Assembly (NCBI GenBank): GCA_020536535.1
Contig: JAHLWZ010000626.1
Coordinates: forward strand, 61,397 to 125,396
Origin: Pelomyxa schiedti
Taxonomy: Eukaryota > Evosea > Pelobiontida > Pelomyxidae
Direction: 5' to 3'
Length of the DNA stretch: 64,000 nucleotides
The position numbers and the translations under genes were made by a program. The notes below the pieces were generated by a model. That model ran no database searches and had not been told where the DNA came from. It was given only the letters and a program-made list of their open reading frames with translations. Positions 34,501 to 46,055 of this stretch are shown here, piece by piece (the first letter of the stretch is position 1; each line of letters starts with the position of its first letter).

Positions 34501-37500
34501 CGCCCTTGTTCTCTAACTTTTAGCTCTCCTGAAAATCTTGCAGTTGTACCATCTGGAAGTGGGTTCTATCCTGCAACACAATTTTGTAAAGCTCATTTTA
34601 GCTCATTTCTATCATCATGTGGAATGTCTGAGTTATTGTCTCCCCAAGCCCTTAGGAAGCAATGCCTGACTTGTCAAGATGCCAACTTCTCAGAGGCTTT
34701 GCTCAACTATCTTCAAGCCCACAGCAATATACTGAATACTGAACTGGACGATGCATTGAATTCCACTGCATGGATTCCATGCAAAGCAGCACCTCCCAAT
34801 TCACCATGGCGTTATATTGAGATTACAGAGCCCTTTTTGAAGCCTTCTTCATTGATCCTCCAGACACAGAAGCACTTGGGTTTTGCCATTCACCCAATTT
34901 GTGGATTTAGCATCGTCTCTGAGGTGCAGTCTCACCTTAATTTCAAGAAATTGACAACTGAGGAGATAATATCACAGCTCACCAAAGTTGCAGCACAATT
35001 CAATTCAATGGCAAAAGAGCAACAGCAAGAGCATGCACGTAAGGCTGAAAAGGTGGCTACATCCATTTTCCAAAAACTCCAGGAGAACCCATACTTTGAT
35101 CACATCCCTCCAATTTCTGAAGCACCAATAATTTGGACGGGCACATGTTTTGCAGAACCTTCACGAGTTGAAGTAGAGAAAACTTCTGGTCTCCACTTGG
35201 AGCCTTTTCTTTACACTGTGCCACACACACTTATCAAATACACACCTGTGCTGAGGAAACTTGGAGTGGTGGACACGTTCACCCTTTCTCATCTCATTGA
35301 TTTTGTCAATAGTAGTCTTGGTCCCCATTATCAAAACCACCCACTTCCCAATGACGTCTTGAACATAGTGAAGCATGTTCTCCAAAGCATTTTCTCACAG
35401 CAGGATGCTTATGCAACAAGCAACTCCAAAGTCAAGTACATGTTAACATCAGAGTCTATGCTTGCACCAATTGCAGATGTTGTCTATGATGACTTGAAAG
35501 ACCATGCCTTAATACTTGAAAAAAAGCTTTTGGACCCCATCTTTTCGGAAGATGCCGCTAAGGTATTTGGTGTTACTTTACTTGGAGAGCATCTACAGAG
35601 TTCCATTTCTCAAGGGATGTCATTTGGGCAGCATGTGGATGTGGTCAATGTCATTCAGTACATGTTGCGAGACACACCATGTGGTCCACGCATTCTGTAT
35701 GAAATTTTGCAGAACGCTGATGATGCTGGGGCAAGTGTTGTAAAAATCATGTTGGATTGCTTCACATACAGTTCAGAAAAACTACTTCATCCATCTATGC
35801 AACCTTTTCAAGGACCTGCTCTTGTGGCATATAATAATGCTATGTTCCAACCAAGTGATTGGAATGCAATCCAAACGATTGCATCAGGAACCAAAGAGAG
35901 TCATCTCGGGAAAATTGGACGCTATGGCGTTGGGTTCTTGTCATGCTTCCACGTCACCGATCTTCCTTCAATTTTATCAGGTGACACTCTGGCTTTCTTT
36001 GATCCTCTTTGCACACATGTTCCACTGGCTTCACACTCATCTCCTGGGCGCTGTTACAAATTGAGTGGGGACAGGGGCACGCAGTGCAAACAGAGTTATG
36101 CATCCCAGTTCGAGCCTTACAAGGTACGTTTTGGCAGAACCTTTTGGGTTACCCTCACAACATGTTACAACACAGACCTTTGGATGGGATGGAACCAACT
36201 TATCTGGGACTGTGTTGCGCCTTCCTTTGCGCCAAGGAACTTTGCCAGACCATAAAAGTGTTGTACAAACTTTTTTGAACGGTATACCCATGTTTCTTTT
36301 GAATGTTATCTCACAAATTCAGCCAACACAATCAAGGGATACTTTCATCAATTTGCCACTGCAATCGAGACCTCTATCCTGTTCCTCAAGAATGTCCGGT
36401 CTGTTCAAATAAGTGTGAGAGAAGCAGATAGTACAATAAGCTTTTTGCACTCTACGACATGCACCGAGTTACAACCAGAGATGAGAGATCCCTTACTTCA
36501 ATTTGTTGGCTCAGGAAGTTTCATGTACGGTGGCAGAAGGGACTGCACAAGAGTTGTTGAGGTTTCTCAAGAACAGAATGAGTCGCCATCTTCTTGTCAA
36601 ACATGGGTTGTTGCAGAAGCAGTGGTTGTGGATAAGAGAACACAAAGCCTTGTCCAGGCAAACAACGAGAAGGGAATCTTGTCCTCCGTCCCCTGGGTTG
36701 GTGTTGCAATACCAGTTAAATGTATGTTATTTCCCTGAGCTCTCCCTTTGATGTCTCACTTGCATTACAGCTGCTCAAATTTTGACCCCACATGCCACCC
36801 CTTTAGGCACAGTGAACTGTTTTCTTCCCCTTCCCGAAACAACCACGTTGCCTGTTGCTCTGAATGCCCTTTTTGAACTTTCCACAGGCCGGGAAATAAC
36901 TCAATCAATAACAGATTCTATGTGGAACAAGGAAATTTTTTCTTTGATTGCTGAGACATATTGCCACCTTTTGGAATGGTTCAAAGAGCACACTCCTATT
37001 TATGATAGACAATCTCTTTTTTCTGTGATACCTGACAGAACCGATCGCTTTCATATTGCTGAATCAGTGTGGGAAACCCTTAAGAAGAAAAGAATTATTT
37101 ATAGTCTCGTAACTGGCACCTGGGAACTTCCTTCCACAGTAAAAAATTTACAACAGGAAATTCCTCAATCTATCCACACCTTCTTGGTGAATGATCATCT
37201 TCCCTTTGCGCAAGTACCTACTGCAATTGCTTGTCACCTGGGAATTGTGGCATTTGATGCAACTGTTCTAGCCAAGTACTTGTCATTACACACATTTTCT
37301 CAGGAAGATTTTTCCACTCCAAATACTGTTGCCGTGCTTCACGATTCATTGCGCTTTTGTCTGCAAGCCCTGTGTGTTAATTTTCCAGTAGTAACACACA
37401 ACAGCATTACCCGATTAAGTTCCAATGCGGGACTGGTGTATGGCACAAGTGACGCTACAATATTAGAAGTTGTGAACAGTTCCGCAGCATCTCACATTGT

Positions 37501-40500
37501 CGATGAAACATCTTCTGATATTCTTTTGAGGCAACGAGTGCCACAGCTCGGACTTCTGGGATCTCTGACTTTCGAGTGGGTTCTTGCGAACTTGGAGGTG
37601 TGATGGATCTCTTTTTTGTTTCTTTGGTGTTAGGTTGACAATGGGTTCAGGGTTGCAAAGGTGCTGTTGCTGGAAGAAGAAAATGGAACAAGACTCAACA
37701 ACCCATCACGTGGTTCCACAAGTTATTCGCGGTATTGGACAACCTGAATTGCAAGACTTTAGTGACGTGCCAAGACGCCATCCTCCCGGCCAGTGATGGT
37801 TTTGTGTATTGCCCAGTACAAGCACAAGAAGAAGTGATTGAGTGCCCAACCTTTGAAAGTGATGAGGTATTTGTGAAAGGTTACAATTCTCAGTTTCTAA
37901 CTCAATCTATCAGGTCCCGCAAATTTTGGACTGTTTGAGCTTTCCCATCATCTCTGTCACAAATGAAACATATTTGACGTTTTTACGAAGATGCAAGGTG
38001 CTTCAACCTTTCACGGTCAAAGGCCTGATTCACGCCATGGTGAAAAACAGAAGTCACCTGCTGTGGGTAAACATCACCAATGAACACGCTGGATATTTGC
38101 TCCAATACATCGAGTCGAACTTGCCGTTGGCTCCATCTTTAAAAACAGAGTTCATGAAAACCGATGAGCTGGGGTCTCTCCCTCTTTTCGTCTCTGCACA
38201 GACCGGACAACGTGCAGCCCTCAGACCCAACAACAGCAGTTGGCTCATTCCCCACGATTTCCCTCAGAGCCTTCTGCAAGTGTGTCCAAGAGATTTCCTT
38301 CGGGACGCTGTCATCCAACCAAATTCAGTGAGTCCCAAGTTGTTTCACTTGTTGGGAGTTCAAGGAACAAAGTGGTCAGAATTGATACAATCTCTGTGTT
38401 TTGTGCTTCACCCTTTGCCAGCTGATTTACTCTCTGACTGGCAAACTTTAATCCTTTCCCATGTATTCAATCTTCACCCCAATGTTGCTTCTGTCGCATT
38501 TGTGCCTTCAGATGCGGGAACTGTGGAAGCCCCAGCGAATTTGTTTTCCCCTGAGAATGACCTTTTCAAATTGGCTTTCAGAGGAACAGACAAACTTCCG
38601 CATCATGACAGTTATAAAAAATGGAAACCTGTACTTGACAGGCTCACGCTTGCGCAATTCACACCAACCAGTGCTCCAATTGTGGCACAGGCTGTTGTCA
38701 ACCTGGAGGATCTCAACGCAAAGCGTGCTGGCTGTGTCTTGATTATGAAGGAAATCTGTTGTAACTCTCAAATGAAGGCAGTGTTCTCCAGCTTAGTGGG
38801 AATACAGTTTGTTCCGTGCCAATACCAGCTCCCACACAAAATACCGCTTCTAAAGCCCCTCTTAGAAACAAAGCCCCAAGGCATCATATTTTTATCTCCA
38901 AAGGAATGTGTCCGATCAAACTGGTGTTGTTGGACACAGGTCCCTCAGAACCTTTATGATGACATTACCTATAGTTCATTTTTGCCTGAGTGCAAAATAA
39001 ATGATGTTCTCCAACATGCAGTGACCCTTTCTCAGTTTGCACTTCAGGAGGGCCATGACCAAGCCACTCTCTCTCAGATAAACTCCGAGCTCCATTCTGT
39101 GGCAAATCATGTCCATTCATTTTTGCAGTTCCAGAGGTACACAACATCCGGCACCTGGAGTGTGGCTTTTCTGGTTGAAACGAAATTCATTCCGTCATCC
39201 AAGGTTTTCTCACAACTGAAAGAAGAGATTGATGGGTTCGCATATATACTCCCAGACGAGTTTATAAGTTTTTCTCATTTCTCTGCAATCATTGGTTTGC
39301 AGAGCCTGCCTTCAATCAGTCAAGTATTCAACGAGCTGGAGACGTACAGGGAATCGTCACAATTTACTTGTGACGACAAACAAAAAATTTCGAAGCTCCT
39401 GAGTCTTTATGTTCAGTTACTTGGAAAACAAACTCCCAATGGGCGAGTTCTTGTTCCTGCAAACGAGTGGAGTTGCATGCTGAGGGCTCAAGACACTGTG
39501 TATTTCGACAAGGAGAGCTGGCATAACGTCATCAACCAATCCTTGGTTCCTCTTTGTTCTGTGCCTGTTGCTAAAGAAGTTGGATCTCAGCCGTTAAGCC
39601 AGTCAGTTAAAGAAGTCTCACATATTCATGGCACTTGTGCCAACGTGGCATTACAGGAAATCGTCACCTCCAGTGAGTTCTGCAAATCCCTTTGCGCAAT
39701 ACTGGATCACATGGACTGCAGTAGACTTAAAGAGATTGTTAAACAAAAGCTATTGGAGTTGAAGTCTTGGGAATTCTTGTGGGTAGAGCACCTCGACACA
39801 AAATACTTATTCAAGGGCTCTGATGTTACTATCCCACTCACGTACATGGGAAATGCTTTCCCTAAATCGTATGTGTTTGACCAAACGGCGAGAAAGCTTA
39901 TAACCACAAATGAGGACCCAGGCACTTCCTTTTTAGCAAAGGAGTTTGCCGACTACCTCACATTGGCCTTTTCAGAGGCTCCTTATTTCATTTCCACCAT
40001 GCTCCAAGCAAAAACCAAGCATCACCTCCTGCAGACCATTTCCCAGCTTGGAATTACCGTGGGTGTGCACAACATGGCTCGAATAGGTGAGCCAGTTCTG
40101 AACTCAGAGCACACTTTTATACGCCCCTGCTTGTTTGGTATCAGTTTTGCTCAAGGGGAGGTGGTTACTTTTGTTGACGAAAAAGAGGAATGGAGGTATG
40201 GTGAGATTGTTACTTCATGTAAAACGGACAATCCCTTGCTGCAAATAAACCCACACAACCGTATCCCGCTTCACGCATCGCTCATTCTTCGTATGTGCCA
40301 CCCTGAGTATTCCGTGCGCCAATGCCAACAGCCAGCAAACACAAAAGAAGTCCTGATGTGCACACATAGTCTCGTTGAGTCTCTCAGCACTATGACTTTC
40401 AACCGAACCTGCTTTGCACTGAACAGAATGAGTGATGTACTCAAAATATGTCGACAACAGGAACCAGAGAGACAAGATGTCGCCGACGCACTCCGCCTGA

Positions 40501-40808
40501 TAGAAACACTGTACGAGCGCCTCCCATCACTTCTGAAGTCCTGCAAGATACACGCCGATCTTCTTCGGCTGGTCATTGGCTACCTCTACAAAGAAGATGC
40601 GCTTGCACTCGGCAAAACATGCAAGTGGATTTACAATGCCATATTCGCACCAGACTCACGCCTAAAAACACTGTACAACAGCCTCCAAGCAAGACCAAGG
40701 CCCCCGGTGCCCCCCACCTATCATTCTCCCACAACCCCCACATATTTCCCTCCAATGTACCCCCGTCGCGGTGGTGGTTGCAGACACTGCCCAACACATT
40801 GCCCCTAG
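31579..40808 (+). CDS. Sacsin-like giant protein with two HATPase (SIRPT) repeats and F-box-like C-terminus
   Basis: ATG 31579, about 2,900 residues. After a Pro/Gln head, the first Hsp90-like ATPase module has the N-box 'ELLQNADDAGATMLKLVLD' (31816-31886), then 'GLVVFNNAQFTQEDIEGIQS' and the G-box 'KIGQFGIGFNSMYHLTDTP'. A second module at about 35690-36250 reads 'ILYEILQNADDAGASVVKIM' and 'KIGRYGVGFLSCFHVTD'. Large sacsin-repeat regions follow each. Introns are concentrated at three places (31798-31968, 36124-36340, 36725-37914); the exons at 31969-36123 and 37915-40808 are uninterrupted. Near the end (40545-40680) 'ADLLRLVIGYLYKEDALALG' and 'KTCKWIYNAIF' resemble an F-box. No Ubl, DnaJ or HEPN domain of human sacsin is visible, and only two of the three human repeats. 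Sacsin acts in protein quality control and cytoskeletal or mitochondrial organisation. The stop is at 40806-40808. Confidence 0.85.
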
Positions 40809-40892
40809 TCAGAGGCTTGATTGTTGTCAACAACAAATTTTTCTGGTGCCTGATTTTTTCAATTGTCTTTAAATTAAGTTTTATGGTGAATA

Positions 40893-42474
40893 TTAATTGG
40901 TGCTGAATAGAACTATGGTAAAGGCGCAAGTGATGTCTTTGGAACCAAGCCACACTCGGTGTTGTAACCCAAGGTGTGCCTCGTCAAGAGGAAGCATCAC
41001 TGCCTGCGCCAATACACTTCTGAGGAGGTCCCAGTGTGCCACAGTGATTTTCGGGGGTACTACCATCGGAATGGCTGTTGCCGGGGATGCATTTCCTGGC
41101 CATAGAACAAGTGCCGATTTGGGGCTTGGGGACCACACCCAGCACAGTTGGTTTGTTCCACGGGTGGTGTGCTCCGTTATTGCCGCCTGGATTTGGTCAG
41201 TGATATCCGTCCATCCGGTCTCTGGGAGTGTGATTTCCACAGTCCACTGGCCCTAATAGGATGTAAGGAATTACAGCTAGGTAATTAATACATACAACGA
41301 TGTCGGATGTTTCAAGTACGGTTACAACTGTCCGAGAATGGCCACAGCCCCATCCGCCACTATCTCTGTGCTCTACCAAGTAGACACCTTCTTGATCAAA
41401 ACTGTGGGAAAGAGGGATAGACAAAGTTGGGCCCACAACAGCAGTTTTGGCATGAGCAGGCATATCATCGCTACCTTGTTTTGGAGTGTTAGAAGGAAGA
41501 TGAAAAACCAATAAGAAAACTCCACGACGACATGCCTTCATAAGTGTGCTGAAAAAATTCGTCATTCCATTTTTCAGGTATTAACGCACTCAGGCTATTC
41601 TCCATTGCTCGGGATGCAACTTCACTCATGATGGAAAGGGAAGCACTGGTATGCAGAATTTCAAGGTGGGCTATCCCGGAAAGTGGCTTGGGTGAACTCC
41701 AGTGATTTCTCAGCTTAGGGAATATGTTTAGAGCTCCTCTTGGGCTGCTAACCACATCACGCCAATGAAGGGAAGGACCAGAGAGCACGTGAAGAGTTGC
41801 AATGATCTCGATATCCCTGGCCGAACGGGCAAAGTTGCACACGTAAATTCCTTGCCAAGTCCCGTGATCTTTGGTATGCATCTTGAATAAAAAAAACGAG
41901 AGAAAGGTCTATCCAGCGGGACACACTCCATTCGCCGTTCAGCACAGGCAGAGACAAACTATGTCCAATCAGAGAGGCACTCGCACTGCCAGCAGAATCC
42001 CCACACCTCTGTGTCACCTTATTCATAGCAGCATGCAAGTCAGTTCTCACTGTAGGGTCACAGTTCTCATTCAATGTCCTGAGTCCCCAATCAATTTATC
42101 GTCATCTAATACGCAAAGCCCAAACGTCCAACTCCAAAAAACCAAACATACAAAGCAGCACTTGGGGTGTCACAAAACAAGTGCAGAACCGCGGCGTTTG
42201 CTTTTCTCACGGCGGATCGCGCTGCACCACCGCTGACAACGTCTTCCACTCCCACAAGTGCGCAAGACCCTCCCCCAACGCGCACGCTTGCTCGCCACCG
42301 CAAGAACGGCGACGATGATCCTCCGGAAGACGATGTAGTTGCCGTAGTCGTGGCGCTCATGAGATCTGATGCAATCACCGGGTCGTACCACGATCTTGTT
42401 GTTGTATTTTGGCCGCTTGTGGCCGAGCAAAAGGTGCATAACACTAAGAGAATGGGGAGCAGATCTCCGGTCAT
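40893..42474 (-). CDS. Secreted protein of unknown family
   Basis: ATG 42472-42474 (minus) gives a clear signal peptide (MTGDLLPILLVLCTFCSATS). Introns remove in frame: about 42155-42084 (GTATGT donor), 46-base and 37-base introns near 41900 and 41570, and one at about 41299-41254. The mature chain includes 'TLNENCDPTVRTDLHAAMNK', 'GTWQGIYVCNFARSARDIEI', 'MKACRRGVFLLVFHLPSN' and 'GQWTVEITLPETGWTDITDQ', and ends at TAA 40893-40895. There is no transmembrane helix or GPI-like tail. Cysteines are few. I do not recognise a family; a beta-rich extracellular domain is suggested by alternating hydrophobics. The gene is divergent from the ankyrin gene, with only 68 bp between start codons. Confidence 0.6.
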
Positions 42475-42542
42475 ACACTCCACCGACTCTTGGTAGTTGA
42501 AGAGGTTTTTCCTTTTCTTTGTTTCTTTTACCGAAGACTTCG
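42475..42542. promoter_or_regulatory. 68 bp bidirectional promoter
   Basis: The start codons of the secreted-protein gene (minus) and the ankyrin gene (plus) are only 68 bp apart, so both 5' UTRs and core promoters must lie here or overlap the first exons. It is T-rich on the plus strand (TTTTTCCTTTTCTTTG). No TATA box is obvious. Confidence 0.45.
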
Positions 42543-44338
42543 ATGGGGACCCACGGTAATTGTGCCAAATTCCCCTTCGCCGGCAGACGTTGCAGGTTCG
42601 ATGCATTGGCGCCGCAACCAAGTACAGCCCACAAGCCAGAGCCACCCCCGCCCTCGCCCTCGTCCTCCACGAGTCAAACTCCGACGCTCGCAACTACTAC
42701 GAGTGGCCACAACAACCAAGGGAGGCGCAGCCGCGCCGAGGCCCGCGCCGTGTCCCCCTACACCAAGCAACTCAGGGCCCTCTGCACCACCCCCACCCTC
42801 CGCACCCTAGCCTCCGCTTACAAGAAGCACCAGCACCAGCAGCAGCAGGCCCAGCCCCAGCCCCACTCCCGCTCCCGCTCCTCCTCGGCCAGCAACCCTG
42901 GCGCCGCGCCCTCCCCTGCCGATTCCCAGCCCACCTCCCTCTCCCCTTCGTCTCCCTCGTTCCCCGAGGCGTACTTGTGGGCGCAGGTGGCGGCGGAGGT
43001 GCGGTTCCTGGTGGCGTGCGGGGCGCGGGCGGACACGACGGCCACCAAGCCCGCGCTGCTGTGCGTCGTCGCGGCGGACGACTCCAAGGCGGGCCTCGCC
43101 GCGCTGCTGTGCGAGTGCTACGGCGCCGAGTACGTGCGCCGCGCCGCCACGCACTCGGGCCGGTGCACGGCGCTGCACGTCGCCGCCGCGTCGCGGTCGT
43201 GGGCGACGCTCAAGATCCTGCTCAGCTGGGGCGCCGACGTCGGCGCGGTCAACAGGAAGATGCAGACCGCGCTGGACTTGGCGATCATGGGAGACTGGAG
43301 GGAGGGAGCGTGGGAGATGCTGTGCGCGACGCCTCCCACAATGATGGTTCCCGCGGATTACATGAGCGCATTTGTGTCGTGTACCGTGCGCCGCGACTCG
43401 AGATACAAGCACGCGATGTGGGATTGGTTTTACGGGATCGCAAGGAAGTCCTGGTCACAGTCATTTAGCGAAATTCTGACTTTTTGTGGCTCATTCCACA
43501 GAAGACTTGGTATCCATTATTATCCACTATGCTATTTTTTGGGGAAAATACTTTACTAGTAGAGAACGACTCTATGTGTTTTTTTATCTTTCTATTGAGG
43601 GGCTATTTCACACTCACCACGAAACTATTAGGGTGCAGAAGCCCTGCTCGCAATTTGCCATCATTTCTGGTCGTTGAAATAGCTGATTTGTTGCTGGCGA
43701 ATTCATGCCCAAGGATTCCATCCCCAAAGCTGTTCAATTGGCTGAGAACCCAAGTAGAACTTGACAAGGGCTGCGCGGAAAACGTCGCGCGAATCCTTTA
43801 TGCAGTCCGCGGCTACCTGCTGAACAACGACCTAACGAACCAATCAGCTGAATCATACCTGAGACTAGTACTGAGCATATCTTCTCCCACATTCTCCTGT
43901 TTCAGACTTCAGACCTGCTGCACGCGTTGCTTCACTGCCTTGATTATGTGTATATACACGCGGTGTCACACGCCGCAGCACATCAACCTTATTGCGGAAA
44001 TATTCCGCACCATGCTGTCAGATACTCATTCTGAGATTGTTACCCTTCCTCTTCTCGAGGAAATCGCACCGTTTGTCAACCCACAATGCTTCACCGCACC
44101 CCCGTGGGGGTTCCATTACTGCAAGTCCGAGAACAGGCTGCACCTGTTTTCAGAACTCATTTTCGGTGCGCATGCCTTATCGGATGCAATGAAGTCACCA
44201 ACCAAGCATGATCAAGCTGTGCAATTTGCACAAATGTGGCTCAATCCAACAACACCAAAAGAAATGCAGTCCAGGACAACTGAAAACCTCAGGGATTTGT
44301 TACGTAGGACTCTAGGGATCATTGTTCCGTGGTATTAG
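42543..44338 (+). CDS. Ankyrin-repeat-containing protein with helical C-terminal region
   Basis: ATG 42543. A GC-rich first exon encodes a Pro/Ser/Gln head, then 'LCAT..LRTLASAYKKHQHQ' and an ankyrin stretch: 'AAEVRFLVACGARAD', 'SGRCTALHVAAASRSWATLK', 'ILLSWGADVGAVNRKMQTAL' and 'DLAIMGDWREGAW'. One or two introns lie at about 43450-43560 (the second is 43511-43560). The remaining 260 residues are helical and Leu-rich: 'LVVEIADLLLANSCPRIPSP', 'KLFNWLRTQVELDKGCAEN', 'LLPLLEEIAPF' and 'LRDLLRRTLGIIVPWY'. Ankyrin repeats mediate protein binding; no enzyme domain is seen. The stop at 44336-44338 is 50 bp from the convergent MIT gene. The splice structure around 43450-43560 is my best frame solution and is uncertain. 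Confidence 0.6.
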
Positions 44339-44387
44339 TGGAGAACTGATTGAATTCCATCACTTTATTGAAGGTTTTTTTTTTGTT

Positions 44388-45895
44388 TTATCTGGAAGAT
44401 ATTTGGGCAAAAGCGCGTTGGGTGTACTTTTCAAGCATTATTCCAAGGTCCTTGACTGCCATAGTGCACACGACATCCCTCATGAAGTCGCTTATGACTC
44501 TGATGTGCTCCACAGAATGCAATGCTGGATTGCTGATCCACGCCACTAGGTAACAAAGGTTGAGTCAGAATACAAGTTATGTTCGGTATTACCAAGGAAT
44601 TGGGACTCCTTAAAAATACATTTCAGAGCAAAAACGTAGTCCTGAATCTCCCTGTTTAGAATTTAGCCGGAAGTACGTGTCATTCCCTTGTGAAACCTTG
44701 GTGTAGCTGAAACCAGCACCGCGGCACCTTTTATAATCATTGTTTTCATTCCTTTTTGTAATCTCTCCCATGTTTGTGTAGCCGAGACTGCTGGCTGCCC
44801 CGGAGGCTATGGTAAAGGTAAATGTTGAGGGTCCACAGTAAACAGGAGCATACATCAGCTTTTGTTTTTCCAGAAATACAACCGAGGTGTTGTGAAAGGG
44901 TGTTTTGAATCACATCACAGCTGGCCGAAAATGTAGTTAATTCCTAGAGTTTTCGTTAGAGGGTTTGTTAATGTATGGGGAATCAACTTGAAAGACCATG
45001 TCATTGGGCTCAGGGCTTAGGAGCTGCAGACGTTGCAATGACTCAATCACTGGGTAGCAGGCAGCAAGTTTGGCTTGTACTGCGGTTAGTTTTACATCCC
45101 GCTGATTCCTTTGTAAAGTAAATAAACTTGTGATTTCTAGAAGGCAGCGAATAATCACCAAACTGTGCTTGGTATATACAACTTAGGTGTCAAAAACCCA
45201 CCAGTGGTCATTGTTGTGAGAAGTGTTTTCATCATGTGAAAAGGTTTGACTAAGTCTTCACATGGTATCTCAGGAGGTGGCTATGGCACTACAGTAAGTT
45301 GCAAACAATCAAATTTCAGAGAAAGCACTTTTACGAAAGCAATCGGTTCAAAGGCAGCCGATTCTGGTGGTGGTTCAGGATGCCTGCATCACTTAAGTTA
45401 TTGGGTGCAACAATATAACAAAACCAAAAAAACCTCACTTGACAAGGATTGGGTTGGTTTGTTCAATGAGTTCCATTCTCCTCTGGTATGCTTGCATCTA
45501 TGGTCTGATTTAGTTTTGAAAAAGTAGTCAATGCACAGTAGAAGTGGACCTTTGGCAGTAGGCAGCTAATATCAGGTGAACGAGCAAGCTCCTTGCTTAA
45601 AATATCCACAGCTTGCATGTAGTTTTGATGTGCAGTCAAGTAATCTTTTTTTTAACAGAACAAAAAAAAAAGGGTTAGGTTCTCCAGCATGAGAATACGC
45701 AAGCTGGGAAGTAGATGCATATGAGTGTGCCCAGGACACACCAAGCTTTTCGTCCGCGGCGACGGCGGTTGTGGCGTACAACAGCGCCTGCTTCAACGTA
45801 GCCACCAGCACCATCGCATTTTTTCCAGTCGAAACAGATGACGACGTCGACGAAACAACCGACGGCGTCGAGGTGGGCACACCCGAGGCCATCAT
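44388..45895 (-). CDS. MIT-domain protein with unrecognised conserved C-terminal region
   Basis: Start ATG 45893-45895 (MMASGVPTSTP). After a Ser/Thr-rich leader, splicing of an intron of about 120 nt gives 'LKQALLYATTAVAADEKL' + 'DYLTAHQNYMQAVDILSKEL' + 'MQAYQRRMELIEQTNPILV', a good three-helix MIT domain. MIT domains bind ESCRT-III tails in membrane fission. Further short exons give 'PPPEIPCEDLVKPFHMMKT', 'STVWNQRDVKLTAVQAKLAA', 'CYPVIESLQRLQLL', 'TWERLQKGMKTMIIKGAAVL' and finally 'VAWISNPALHSVEHIRVISD', ending at TAA 44388. About eight introns of 37-122 nt. There is no AAA ATPase, protease or kinase, so it is not Vps4, spastin, calpain-7 or ULK3. The C-terminal region is unknown to me. A role beside ESCRT or endosomes is inferred from MIT only. 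Confidence 0.62.
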
Positions 45896-46055
45896 TATTC
45901 TGCTCCCAAAAACAAAAAAAAAATCACCCAGGCCACTCTCAGCCGCAGCGAAGATCTCGCGGCGCTTCGGCGAAGGAGAAGACGGTTCGTTCTGGGCGAA
46001 TTCCTCTGTGTTCCTCACAGGCAGCACAGCAAACAAAAAAAAAATAGCAAGGAGG

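Noticed and set aside
37605-37640. Short intron in the sacsin gene ending at GTGTTAG
   Set aside because: That acceptor gives a frame that stops soon after. Using the AG 17 bases further on keeps the sacsin frame open (VAGRRKWNKTQQPITWFHKL).
42106-42693. Extended minus-strand frame starting inside the ankyrin gene
   Set aside because: The ATG at 42474 starts a clear signal peptide. Extending upstream would overlap the divergent ankyrin gene and place the signal peptide internally.
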